Origin: Psychrobacillus sp. OK028
GTDB lineage: Bacteria; Bacillota; Bacilli; Bacillales_A; Planococcaceae
Direction: 5' to 3'
DNA: 64,000 nucleotides
Assembly (NCBI RefSeq): GCF_900103605.1
Contig: NZ_FNHY01000001.1
Span: forward strand, 62,001-126,000
Every line of letters begins with the position of its first letter. The first letter of the stretch is position 1. A model generated the notes under the pieces. It made no database searches, had not been told where the DNA came from, and saw only the letters and a program-made list of their open reading frames with translations. The translations under genes were made by a program, and so were the position numbers. Positions 8,542-16,905 of this stretch are shown piece after piece.

Positions 8542-9456
8542 TTGCGATTGATTTCAAAAGAGAAAGTAATTTATTCAATGGCATCCGCTAATCCACACGT
8601 TGCGATTGTAACGCCAGGAGAGACGGTATGCTTTGAAACGAATGATTGTTTTGAAGGTCAGTTTGACTCACCCAAAGTTCAATACGATGGGATTGATTGG
8701 AGTCGGATTAATCCTGCAACTGGTCCTCTTTATATTGACGGAGCAGAGCCTGGGGATATTCTTGTCGTTCAAATAGAAAAGATTAATCTAGACTATAATG
8801 GGTTCATCTTTTCAGGTCCAAACGTAATTTTTAAAGATAGTCTTGCTATTAATTCACTGAAAAGAGTAAAGATATCCGATAGCCATGTAATATTTAACGA
8901 TAAATTAAAGATTCTTCTCAATCCAATGATTGGCGTGATTGGAACAGCTCCTAAAGATAAAGAGATTTCCAATGGCTGGCCTGGCAATCACGGAGGAAAT
9001 ATGGATTGCAAAGAAATAAAGGAAGGAACCATCCTTTATCTACCTGTGAATGTTGCTGGAGGATTGTTAGCGATAGGTGATTTACACGCCGCAATGGGTG
9101 ATGGAGAAGTAACGAGTGGAGTAGAGGTAGCTGGTGAGGTAATTGTGAAACTAGAGTTGATAAAAAGCACAAGACTTGAATTGCCGATGGCTATAACAAA
9201 AGACAAAATTATGTTTATTGCTTCGTCAGATGTATTAGAAAATGCCATTCATAAATCAGTGAATGTGGCAAATGATTGGCTAGTAAATGAACTGAATATA
9301 GACTCAGTAGAAGCGAGTATGTTGCTTAGTATCACGGGAGACGTAAAAATATGTCAAGTTGTAAATCCGCTAAAAACAGTTCGTATGGAATTCCCAATTT
9401 GGATTGTCAAAGAGTATGGATATGATATTCCTTACTGTCGACATTTGAATACTTAA
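8542..9456 (+). CDS. acetamidase/formamidase family protein
   Basis: I choose the TTG at 8542 because GAGAGGAGAA lies 9-10 bases upstream, and the protein then starts with LRLISKEKVIYSM, the usual start of this family; the frame is open back to 8464. The 304-residue product has family marks: the FETNDCFEGQ region, GPLYIDGAEPGDILVVQI, NHGGNMDCKEIKEGTILYLPV and GDLHAAMGDGEVTSGVE. Such enzymes hydrolyse formamide, acetamide or related short amides to ammonia and the acid in the cytosol. It is followed by an APC permease gene 59 bases downstream, which probably imports an amide, amine or amino acid substrate. Confidence 0.9.
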   Translation: MRLISKEKVIYSMASANPHVAIVTPGETVCFETNDCFEGQFDSPKVQYDGIDWSRINPATGPLYIDGAEPGDILVVQIEKINLDYNGFIFSGPNVIFKDSLAINSLKRVKISDSHVIFNDKLKILLNPMIGVIGTAPKDKEISNGWPGNHGGNMDCKEIKEGTILYLPVNVAGGLLAIGDLHAAMGDGEVTSGVEVAGEVIVKLELIKSTRLELPMAITKDKIMFIASSDVLENAIHKSVNVANDWLVNELNIDSVEASMLLSITGDVKICQVVNPLKTVRMEFPIWIVKEYGYDIPYCRHLNT

Positions 9457-9515
9457 CGCGTATAAAAATTAAATCAACTGAGTTAACAAATCTAAGGCAA
9501 AGGGTGGTAGGAAAA

Positions 9516-10871
9516 ATGAATACCTTAAAAAAAGATTTAACTTTGTCTCAAGTAATTGCGATGGCTGCAGGGGGGATGATTGCTGCTTGGATGGTGGAAA
9601 TGATTTATTGGTTCGAACTAAGTGGGTCCGGAAGCTTTTGGGCACTACTTGTTACAGGGCTATTCATAATACCTCTTGGTTTAATTTACTCTGAGATGTC
9701 CAGTATGCTTCCATTTGCTGGTGGGGAAAACATTTGGATTTCCAATGCCTTCTCCTGGGATATCGGATGGTATTTTAACTGGATGTTGTTCCTGTTGTAT
9801 ATTTTCGCTATACCGAACGTAGCTTATGGTCTTGTAACAATGGCAAACTATTTTTATCCAATGTCATTTTTTCAAATAAAAGCCATTTCATTAATTATAT
9901 TATTAATATGGTTTGGTGCAAGCTTCGTTAAAGTTAAGCTCATAGGCAGAGCCCAGAACTTAATGTTTTGGCTCATGGTAGCGTTAACGGCATTTGTTTC
10001 TGTTAGCTTCATTTTGAGTGAGCAGTGGAGTTATTCAACACTCACCCCTTGGTTTCCAGAAGGAATCTCAGGTTTTGGAGCAGCTGTAGGAATTTTAATC
10101 TTTAAATATATTGGTTTCGATATGATTCCGCAACTGGCGGAAGAAGCCAACTTCCCAAGAAAATCACATTGGAAAGCTTATTTGGGCGCAGCACTTCTAA
10201 CATTTTTTGTATACGGTATGGCAATCATATCAAATGCTGGAATTGTATCTCTTGAGTGGATTGCAAAAACAGATATTATAGATCCACGTGTAGCGGATCT
10301 TATTGGACGACATGATTTAGCCATAATAATTGTTGTCGTGGGAATTTTAGGGACAGTCACAACATTAAGTGGATTCTGGTTGGCTGCGGCAAGAACTCTT
10401 TTTGGCGCTTCAAAGCAACGACAACTACCTAAAGCTTTCGCAAAGTTGAATAAATCGGGACAGCCTAAATATTCTAATATTTTGGTTGCTGTGTTTGCTA
10501 TTTATTTTGCTGTGTTTGCACCCGAAGCTTGGATTCAGTATATGTATACGGTGTATGCATTTGTAGCTGGGGTCGTCTATCTATTTGTAACGATGTCCTT
10601 TCTTATTATTCGTAAAAGACATCCGGATTGGGAAAGACCTTTTAAGGTAAAAGGAGCTATGTTTATTGGCGTTTTATCAATGATATTCTGTGGTTGGATT
10701 CTCGTAGCCACTTTCTCGGAAATTACTATTGCTTCACTCGGAGTTGTCGGTGGATATTTCCTAGTCGGAATCGCACTACATCTTTACGCTCGACGAATGA
10801 GAATAGAAAAACCTGATGAATGGCAACCCTACGTTTTGACTCCAAAGGATATCGATAAAGATATGGAATAG
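9516..10871 (+). CDS. APC-superfamily amino acid/polyamine permease
   Basis: The start at ATG 9516 fits the AGGGTGG site at 9501-9507; a GTG at 9504 lies within that site. The 451-residue product has about 12 membrane segments. The first helix carries the unwound glycine motif (AMAAGGMIAAWMVEMIYW), and another glycine-rich helix is at GFDMIPQLAEEANFPRKS, the usual place of the APC amphipathic signature. It is probably co-transcribed with the amidase gene and imports its substrate or a related amino compound. The exact substrate cannot be inferred. Confidence 0.85.
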   Translation: MNTLKKDLTLSQVIAMAAGGMIAAWMVEMIYWFELSGSGSFWALLVTGLFIIPLGLIYSEMSSMLPFAGGENIWISNAFSWDIGWYFNWMLFLLYIFAIPNVAYGLVTMANYFYPMSFFQIKAISLIILLIWFGASFVKVKLIGRAQNLMFWLMVALTAFVSVSFILSEQWSYSTLTPWFPEGISGFGAAVGILIFKYIGFDMIPQLAEEANFPRKSHWKAYLGAALLTFFVYGMAIISNAGIVSLEWIAKTDIIDPRVADLIGRHDLAIIIVVVGILGTVTTLSGFWLAAARTLFGASKQRQLPKAFAKLNKSGQPKYSNILVAVFAIYFAVFAPEAWIQYMYTVYAFVAGVVYLFVTMSFLIIRKRHPDWERPFKVKGAMFIGVLSMIFCGWILVATFSEITIASLGVVGGYFLVGIALHLYARRMRIEKPDEWQPYVLTPKDIDKDME

Positions 10872-10997
10872 TAAGGTAGCTAATCTGAGTTTATTCCTTA
10901 TGAGCGGGATCTTTTTCGGGTCTAACCCTCATTTTATGAACAATATAAAATTGTACATTATCTAGCTAAGTATTTAACTTTGAGTGTAAACGCCAAA

Positions 10998-11032
10998 AAA
11001 CGCCCATCTTTTCCTCTGGTGGGCGTTTGTGT
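10998..11032. terminator. terminator hairpin downstream of the permease gene
   Basis: AAACGCCCA at 10998-11006 pairs with TGGGCGTTT at 11020-11028, loop 13. A-runs and T-runs flank it, so it may serve both this operon and the convergent zinc-ribbon gene. Confidence 0.6.
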
Positions 11033-11138
11033 ATGTAACTTCTGAAAATCAACTGGGCTCCGGATGTTTACTCAAAAAAGACGAAAAACAGGACTGAGCA
11101 ATTGGAAAGCTATCCATATAGCTCATTCGTACACAATT

Positions 11139-11891
11139 TTAAAATAAAAGACTCATATGATAAAAATACTCCACTACCTTAGAATTTCCAACAATGATGA
11201 CGAAAAGAATTAATAAGATAGAGAAAGTTGCAATATATAACATAAAACCATAGAGTGGATCAACAGCAGTAGGATTTTTTGATAGTAAAAAAGTCATTAT
11301 ATAAAGTGGCAGTATAAAAAGACTAAAAACTATGCATATAGTTAGAACTGTGTTCGCATAAGTATATGATTCTACCAGCATTAGAAATATAGAAGCAGTT
11401 ACTAAAATAATGGGTGCAGATAATTGCCCACCATAAAAACTGATAATGGTTTTAAATGAATGCTGTGGACCAAAAAAATTGCTAATGAGAAAAGAAGAAA
11501 GTATAACGAGACCGATTATTAAGAATGTCAGTAAAAAATTTTCCATAAAAAAGGATATAAAACTTGGTGGGTTGCTCCAATATAAGTCTTTAGAAAATAA
11601 AAATAGAGATATTACAACAAGTGCAGTAAATAAAATAATACTAACAAGACTACTTTTTAACTCACTTTCTCCATGGTTGTATGCATGAGAAGGTTTTTTT
11701 AATTGCTGAATAAAGTAAGAACTATATATTTTAGTAATTTTTTTAATATTTTCTATATGAACATTTGGTTTCGCAGCTCGTGTTCTAGAAGCAACATTAT
11801 CGGTATTTAATAGAAGTTCCTCAAATTCAGTTCCACATAAACTGCAAAAGTTCCCCATGATTTGTTGGTGCCCACAGTTTGTACAATTCAG
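11139..11891 (-). CDS. zinc-ribbon multipass membrane protein, probable CTG start
   Basis: Starting at CTG 11889-11891 the product is 250 residues. It opens with a zinc ribbon (CTNCGHQ, then CSLCGTE: two CxxC pairs), a linker, and then five to six hydrophobic helices between residues about 80 and 248, as in YIP1-like or zinc-ribbon sensor membrane proteins. A perfect AAAGGAGG site lies 7 bases before the CTG. The frame stays open to an ATG at 11987, but that ATG lies in a 19-bp inverted repeat and lacks a ribosome site. Function is unknown. The gene stands alone on the minus strand. Confidence 0.7.
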   Translation of the reverse strand: MNCTNCGHQQIMGNFCSLCGTEFEELLLNTDNVASRTRAAKPNVHIENIKKITKIYSSYFIQQLKKPSHAYNHGESELKSSLVSIILFTALVVISLFLFSKDLYWSNPPSFISFFMENFLLTFLIIGLVILSSFLISNFFGPQHSFKTIISFYGGQLSAPIILVTASIFLMLVESYTYANTVLTICIVFSLFILPLYIMTFLLSKNPTAVDPLYGFMLYIATFSILLILFVIIVGNSKVVEYFYHMSLLF

Positions 11892-11945
11892 TGACCTTCC
11901 TCCTTTGTTTTGATTATATGAATCCACTATATTTTTTATTCGAGT

Positions 11946-11991
11946 CCCTGTGTCAGCGACAATTTGAGGGGGAATTGTGGCTGACACAGGG
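11946..11991. repeat. 19-bp inverted repeat upstream of the zinc-ribbon gene
   Basis: CCCTGTGTCAGCGACAATT at 11946-11964 pairs with 11973-11991 with one mismatch and a loop of 8. It lies just upstream of the ribosome site of the minus-strand gene. It may be a mobile palindromic repeat or a leader structure; it has no T-run. Confidence 0.7.
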
Positions 11992-12031
11992 GATGACCTG
12001 CCACTGGGAAACTGTCGAATATTCAGTCAAA

Positions 12032-12069
12032 AAAACTTCTCCCTGTTATAAACAAGAGAGAAGTTTTAT
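12032..12069. terminator. terminator-like hairpin
   Basis: AAAACTTCTC at 12032-12041 pairs with GAGAAGTTTT at 12058-12067, followed by ATT. It may end transcription of the MFS remnant or derive from the neighbouring repeat. Confidence 0.5.
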
Positions 12070-12156
12070 TGCTTCTATACAATTGTAGTGAAAAAACAAA
12101 ATTCGTTTTCAATACAGAATTAAGCTGTAGTGGAGACGTTTCCTACTTTAGTCGCT

Positions 12157-12445
12157 TTACTCTTTACGGTTTGTCTCTTGATTTTTTTTGATATCCACAC
12201 GAAGCAATATAGAGATGATCAATGAAATTGTAATCAGTACAGTAAATACATAGAAAACAGGTATATAACTATATTCGCTATTCCTTTTATTAAACTAATA
12301 ATAATAGGACCGAAAATGCCAATTAACGATTATGTTGTCAGTAAATAATCGTGAATGACACCTAATTGTCTCGTTACAAATAAATCGCTGACAAATGCCG
12401 GTATATTAGAGAAGTCACCGCCATAACAACTGACCACTAAGATTA
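12157..12445 (-). pseudogene. remnant of an OFA-type MFS transporter
   Basis: Minus-strand translation in pieces gives CYGGDFSNIPAFVSDLF, then TRQLGVIHDYLLT, then FGPIIISLIK and finally IPVFYVFTVLITISLIISIL ending at a stop (12157-12159). These match in order the C-terminal helices of oxalate/formate-type MFS antiporters, where the motif is usually GGGFSTIPAF-ADxFGTKxLGxIHG. A frame break and lost helices show decay. Everything upstream of the last third of the gene is gone. The function is inferred from the motif only. Confidence 0.65.
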
Positions 12446-12496
12446 AAATAAATTTCTGAATTCGATGAGAACTAGATACCTTTTATTAAAAATGAG

Positions 12497-12538
12497 GGCT
12501 GCTCTCAAAAGTAATTTTTGATGACTTTTGAGACAGTC
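12497..12538. terminator. hairpin upstream of the TyrR-type regulator gene
   Basis: GGCTGCTCTCAAAAG pairs with CTTTTGAGACAGTC around a loop of about 12 bases, with a TTTTC tail. It lies before the promoter of the next gene. Confidence 0.6.
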
Positions 12539-12625
12539 TTTTCATTTTTTATTTGAATTCATTTTTCACCACTTATTTAAAAACAAACATTTTCATTTAA
12601 ATTGTTAGAATAATTTAAATTTTTG

Positions 12626-12655
12626 TTGCAATTGGATTATTCAATATTGTATAGT
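12626..12655 (+). promoter_or_regulatory. probable sigma-A promoter of the TyrR-type regulator
   Basis: TTGCAA (12626-12631) and TATAGT (12650-12655) are separated by 18 bases, about 31 bases before the ATG at 12687. Confidence 0.45.
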
Positions 12656-12686
12656 CTTATACAAGAATGAATAAAGGAGGGAGAGT

Positions 12687-14024
12687 ATGATGTCGATGTA
12701 TTTTCTTCCAAATAGCGTGGAAGAAATTATTGATACCTATGATGAAGATATCATTATAACTTCCCGTGAAGGAAAAATAATCAAAGTTACTCAAATAAGC
12801 GGCGAACATTATGGAATGAAACCTTCTGAACTTTTAGGGAAATCCGTTTTAGACTTACAAGCTCAGGGTATTTTCTCGCCAGCTATTACACCTGAAGTTG
12901 TGGAAAAGAAGAAAAAAATTGTGACCGTTCAAATGACACCGTCCGGAAGAAAAGTATTGATAACAGGGATTCCGCTTTTTAATGACCAGCGTGAAGTAGA
13001 ATTTGTTATTAGTTATTCTTACGAGCTTTCTGAACTAATCGTGATGAAAGAGTACTTGCAAGATTTAGAAACCGAAATGTCCAAAGTAAAAGAAGAGCTT
13101 GCCCACTTACGCGATCAGCATATTCAAATTAGTAGCTTGATAACGGAAAGTCATTCTTCTATTCGTGCAATCAAAACAGCTCGTAAAATGGCACGTCTTG
13201 ATGTTCCCATTGTCATTCAAGGTGAGCATGGAGTTGGAAAAACATCCCTAGCAAAGTTTATTCATGCTCAAAGCAATTACAGTGAAGGTTCTTTCATTGA
13301 AGTTAATTGTGGGTCAATACCGGACTCCATATTTGAGAACGCTTTCACCGGTCAACTAGACGCTAAATCCCAAGGTTATCTCTCTCTTTCATCGGGCGGT
13401 ACTCTCGTACTAAAGGAAATGGATCAGCTATCAATAGCTTCCCAAGCAACTCTTTTTACGCTTTTAAACAAGCAAACGACTACTAGAATTATTGCCATTA
13501 GCGAAATACCACTGGAAGAACTCGTCCATCAAGGAAAATTCCGAGAAGATTTATTTTACTTACTTCACATTACATCCATTGCATTGAAACCATTACGTGA
13601 AAGACCAGAAGATCTTGAAAGAGCTATTTCTTTTTATTTACAAACATTCAATAAGAAATATCAATACAATAAGAAAATTGCGGATGATGTGTACATCCAC
13701 CTCCTTCAGCTTGAATGGAAAGCAAACTTCCGCGAGTTAAAAAACGTAATGGAGCGAATTGTTATTGAAAGTGAAACGAATTTAATCACCCTTCAAGATT
13801 TGCCAATACAATACCAACCATTAGAAGGGGAACAAATTGGGATTGAATTGGACGGTCAAAGTTTACCTCATATATTGGAGTTTGTTGAAAGGAAAGTACT
13901 ATTGAATACACAAAAGCGTTACAAGACAACTACGGAAATGGCTCATGTTTTAGGAATTAGTCAACCTTCTGTCGTTCGTAAGTTAAAAAAGTACTCTACT
14001 TCTTTAGACAAGAAAAACGAATAA
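12687..14024 (+). CDS. PAS-AAA+ regulator of TyrR/sigma54-activator type with degenerate core
   Basis: Domains in order: a PAS-like sensor (about 10-115), a coiled linker (about 120-145), an AAA+ module (about 150-385) and a C-terminal TyrR-type helix-turn-helix (about 395-440, TEMAHVLGISQPSVVRKLKKY). Walker A is intact (GEHGVGKT, 179-186). The sigma54-contact loop is altered (ENAFTGQ, 217-223, instead of GAFTGA), and the Walker B region reads GGTLVLKE (237-244) with Lys where the Asp should be. FREDLFYLL and RERPED remain. This suggests a TyrR-like sigma70 regulator or a poor ATPase. A ribosome site AAAGGAGGGAG precedes it. It lies 100 bases upstream of an ABC transporter operon that it probably controls. 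Confidence 0.85.
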   Translation: MMSMYFLPNSVEEIIDTYDEDIIITSREGKIIKVTQISGEHYGMKPSELLGKSVLDLQAQGIFSPAITPEVVEKKKKIVTVQMTPSGRKVLITGIPLFNDQREVEFVISYSYELSELIVMKEYLQDLETEMSKVKEELAHLRDQHIQISSLITESHSSIRAIKTARKMARLDVPIVIQGEHGVGKTSLAKFIHAQSNYSEGSFIEVNCGSIPDSIFENAFTGQLDAKSQGYLSLSSGGTLVLKEMDQLSIASQATLFTLLNKQTTTRIIAISEIPLEELVHQGKFREDLFYLLHITSIALKPLRERPEDLERAISFYLQTFNKKYQYNKKIADDVYIHLLQLEWKANFRELKNVMERIVIESETNLITLQDLPIQYQPLEGEQIGIELDGQSLPHILEFVERKVLLNTQKRYKTTTEMAHVLGISQPSVVRKLKKYSTSLDKKNE

Positions 14025-14125
14025 ATTCATGTTGCCTTAGAAAGGGGGAGATAAAGAAGAGGCTAGAAAATTTAGAGGAACAAAATGAAAAAACTTTTAC
14101 ATTCAAATTAATAGGGGGAATTAGG

Positions 14126-15115
14126 TTGAAGAAATGGTCATTAGTTGTATGTTCACTAATATTACTTATCGTGTTAGCAGCTTGTGGGAAGGAAGAAACT
14201 AAAATCGCTACAAATGGTAAAGTATCAACCCCGTTAAAAGTGACTCTTCCAACATGGACAGGGTATGGTCCGCTTTTTTTAGCAAAGGAAAAAGGTTTTT
14301 TTGAAAAAAATGGGGTAGACGTTGAACTTTCTATTGTAGAAGGCTTAGGGGAGCGTAAAGCAGCTTTAGCTGGTGGAAAAGTGGATGGTATGGCAACTGC
14401 GCTAGACGTACAAGTAACGCTTGCTGGTGCAGGTATTCCAGTTAAAGTTGTATGGTTATTGGACGATTCATATGGCGGCGATGGAATTCTTGTAAAAAAT
14501 GATATTAATAGTGTAGAAGATTTAAAAGGGAAAAAAATGGCATTTGAAGTAGGCTCGACAAGTCAACTGCTAGCTTTAACTGCATTAGCTCAAGGTGGAC
14601 TAACTGAAAAGGATGTAACAGTCGTACAAATGTCAGCTGGTGATGCTGGTGCTGCTTTTGCAGCTGGACAAGTAGATGCAGCTGTTACTTGGGAACCTTG
14701 GTTAACTAAAGGAGCACAAGCAAACGGGAAAGTATTATTATCTACAAAAGATTTACCTGGAATTATCATCGATACTGTTTCTTTTAAAGAAGATGTTATC
14801 AAAGACCGCCCTGAAGATATAAAAGCATTTGTAAAAGCAATGGGTGAAGCGATGGATTATTGGAAGAACAATAAAAAAGAAGCAAATGAAATAATGGCAA
14901 AAGGCCTTAGTATTGATGTAGCAGAGTTTGAAGCAACTGAAACAGGATTGAAATTTTTCTCAAAAGAAGACAATGACAACTTATTTGGTCTAGATGGTGA
15001 AAAAGGATCTATTTATAAATCGACAGAAAATACTATTCAGTTTTACAAAGATCAAAAAGTGATAGAGAAAGATGTAAAAGTAGAAGATGTAATCGATCCT
15101 AGTTTTCTAAAGTAA
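14126..15115 (+). CDS. TauA/SsuA-type ABC substrate-binding lipoprotein
   Basis: The gene starts at TTG 14126 with AGGGGGAA 7 bases upstream. The 329-residue product has a lipoprotein signal (IVLAAC, Cys20), so it is anchored on the outer face of the membrane. The binding domain has the NMT1/SsuA fold marks: TWTGYGPLFLAKEKGFFEKNGVDVEL, then VEGLGERKAALAGGKVDG and AAVTWEPWL. Members bind sulfonates, nitrate, taurine, thiamine precursors or aromatic acids. Downstream lie the permease, the ATPase and a class III aminotransferase, which points to an amino compound such as a taurine- or omega-amino-type substrate. That substrate is inference. Confidence 0.85.
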   Translation: MKKWSLVVCSLILLIVLAACGKEETKIATNGKVSTPLKVTLPTWTGYGPLFLAKEKGFFEKNGVDVELSIVEGLGERKAALAGGKVDGMATALDVQVTLAGAGIPVKVVWLLDDSYGGDGILVKNDINSVEDLKGKKMAFEVGSTSQLLALTALAQGGLTEKDVTVVQMSAGDAGAAFAAGQVDAAVTWEPWLTKGAQANGKVLLSTKDLPGIIIDTVSFKEDVIKDRPEDIKAFVKAMGEAMDYWKNNKKEANEIMAKGLSIDVAEFEATETGLKFFSKEDNDNLFGLDGEKGSIYKSTENTIQFYKDQKVIEKDVKVEDVIDPSFLK

Positions 15116-15125
15116 AGGAGTAGAG

Positions 15126-15160
15126 GTGTCGTTAACATTTAAAGTAAACGTTAGCGACAC
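15126..15160 (+). other. stem-loop between binding-protein and permease genes
   Basis: GTGTCGTTAACATTTA (15126-15141) pairs with 15145-15160, 15 of 16 positions including one G-T. There is no T-run after it. In binding-protein operons such a hairpin commonly protects the upstream mRNA and lowers downstream expression; here that role is inferred. Confidence 0.6.
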
Positions 15161-15195
15161 TATTCCACAAAGACGTATAGAATGGAGGGATTTTG

Positions 15196-15993
15196 ATGGC
15201 AAATAAGTGGTTTACTCCTAAAAAAGAAATACCAAAGAAAATTTATACTTCAGTTGGGTTCATCACGTTTCTTGTTGTTCTCGGATTATGGTCAATCTTA
15301 AGTTATAGTGGGTTTGTTAATGCCATATTTTTACCTACTCCTACAACAGTGTTAGCAACAGCCGTTAAGTTATTTGTAAGTGGGGATATTCTTTTAGATA
15401 TTGGTATCAGTTTTTCAAGAGTATTTACTGGATTTTTAGTTGCTGCGTTAATCGGGATACCTTTAGGGATACTTATGGGATCGTTACGAATTATGGAAGG
15501 CGCTTTTGAACCAATTATTGGTTTTATCCGTTATATGCCAGCTTCAGCATTTATTCCATTATTAATATTATGGATTGGCCTTGGTGAGGCAGAGAAAATG
15601 TCTGTTATTTTCTTAGGAACGTTTTTTCAGCTTACTCTTATGGTAATGGATGTTACTAAGAATGTGCAAAACGATCTAATAGATGTCTCCTATACATTAG
15701 GAGCTAAGAATATTCAACTCTTCACAAAAGTGATTCTACCCGCTTCCCTACCAGGAATTGTGGATACACTTCGTATTACTTTTGGATGGGCTTGGACTTA
15801 TTTAGTAGTAGCTGAGATTGTTGGAGCATCTAGCGGTTTGGGACATATGATTATGCAAGCCTCTCGTTTCCTGCAACCAGATAAAATTATCGTAGGCATA
15901 TTGATAATAGGTTTATTGGGACTTATTACAGATATCATGTTTAAGTCCATTTACCGAGCTTCGTTTTCTTGGATGAGAAAGGATGGGTTTTAA
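15196..15993 (+). CDS. TauC/SsuC-type ABC permease
   Basis: The start at ATG 15196 fits GGAGGG at 15184-15189; a TTG at 15193 is also in frame. The 265-residue product has about six membrane helices. The binding-protein-dependent transport signature is in the middle (SYTLGAKNIQLFTKVILPASLPGIVDTLRI contains the EAA-type loop). It forms the channel of the importer with the ATPase encoded next. The stop of this gene and the start of the ATPase gene are nearly coincident, showing translational coupling. Confidence 0.85.
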   Translation: MANKWFTPKKEIPKKIYTSVGFITFLVVLGLWSILSYSGFVNAIFLPTPTTVLATAVKLFVSGDILLDIGISFSRVFTGFLVAALIGIPLGILMGSLRIMEGAFEPIIGFIRYMPASAFIPLLILWIGLGEAEKMSVIFLGTFFQLTLMVMDVTKNVQNDLIDVSYTLGAKNIQLFTKVILPASLPGIVDTLRITFGWAWTYLVVAEIVGASSGLGHMIMQASRFLQPDKIIVGILIIGLLGLITDIMFKSIYRASFSWMRKDGF

Positions 15994-15994
15994 T

Positions 15995-16846
15995 ATGGTG
16001 ACACAGAAACAAGACACTACGACAGAAAGTACCGACTCAAAAATACAAGGTGATGCTATTCCAAAGACCACCACACCAAAATTAGAAATTAAAGACGTCG
16101 GCAAAATATTTAAAACAAAATCTGGAGAAACAGTAGCTCTCGAAAAGACTTCTTTTACTGTAGAAGATGGAGAATTTGTAACCATTTTAGGACCTTCTGG
16201 CTGCGGTAAATCAACTATACTACGCATCGTAGCGGGCTTAGAAGAGTCAACTTCTGGTCAGGTTCTATTAGATGGACAAGAAATTAATGGACCTGGTCCA
16301 GATCGTGGAATGGTATTTCAATCTTACACTTTGTATCCATGGTTAAATGTTAAAGATAATATTACATTTGGTTTAAAGTTAAAAAATGTTCCTCAAAAAG
16401 AGCGAGATGATCTCGCAAGACACTACTTACAATTAATAGGTCTAGTAGGGTTTGAGAAACATTACCCTATCCAGTTGTCTGGAGGGATGAAACAAAGAGT
16501 TGCTATTGCTCGTGCTTTGGCCAACGATCCCAAAATACTAATAATGGATGAACCTTTTGGTGCTCTAGATGCCCAAACTAGAACAATCATGCAAGAAGTA
16601 TTACTAAAAGCATGGGAAGAGTCTAAAAAAACAATTTTGTTTATTACACATGATGTAGATGAATCTATCTTTTTAGCAGACTCCGTTTATGTTATGACAG
16701 CAAGGCCTGGACGATTAAAGAAAAAGATCCCGATTACATTGGAACGACCAAGGGAATTCAGTATGAAAAGCACAGTGGAATTTGGAAATTACAAAGAGGA
16801 ATTATTATCTCTTATTCGGGAAGAAAGTTTGAAATCTATTCATTAG
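15995..16846 (+). CDS. TauB/SsuB-type ABC ATPase
   Basis: The 283-residue product has Walker [10 protein letters not shown], the signature LSGGMKQR, Walker [13 protein letters not shown] and a switch His in ITHDVDES. The start is uncertain: an ATG at 15983 overlaps the permease gene and an ATG at 15995 follows its stop by two bases; I prefer the latter. The first 35 residues are a polar extension before the ABC core ([11 protein letters not shown]). It energises uptake of the substrate bound by the lipoprotein at 14126. Confidence 0.85.
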   Translation: MVTQKQDTTTESTDSKIQGDAIPKTTTPKLEIKDVGKIFKTKSGETVALEKTSFTVEDGEFVTILGPSGCGKSTILRIVAGLEESTSGQVLLDGQEINGPGPDRGMVFQSYTLYPWLNVKDNITFGLKLKNVPQKERDDLARHYLQLIGLVGFEKHYPIQLSGGMKQRVAIARALANDPKILIMDEPFGALDAQTRTIMQEVLLKAWEESKKTILFITHDVDESIFLADSVYVMTARPGRLKKKIPITLERPREFSMKSTVEFGNYKEELLSLIREESLKSIH

Positions 16847-16905
16847 AAATTCTCTTCCTACCTAGTTATTTTAAGTGTCACAATACGATTATGGAGGTCA
16901 ATTTT

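Noticed and set aside
14085-14111. 8-residue leader ORF before the ABC binding-protein gene
   Set aside because: Has a weak AGAGGA site but no pattern linking it to regulation; too short to support.
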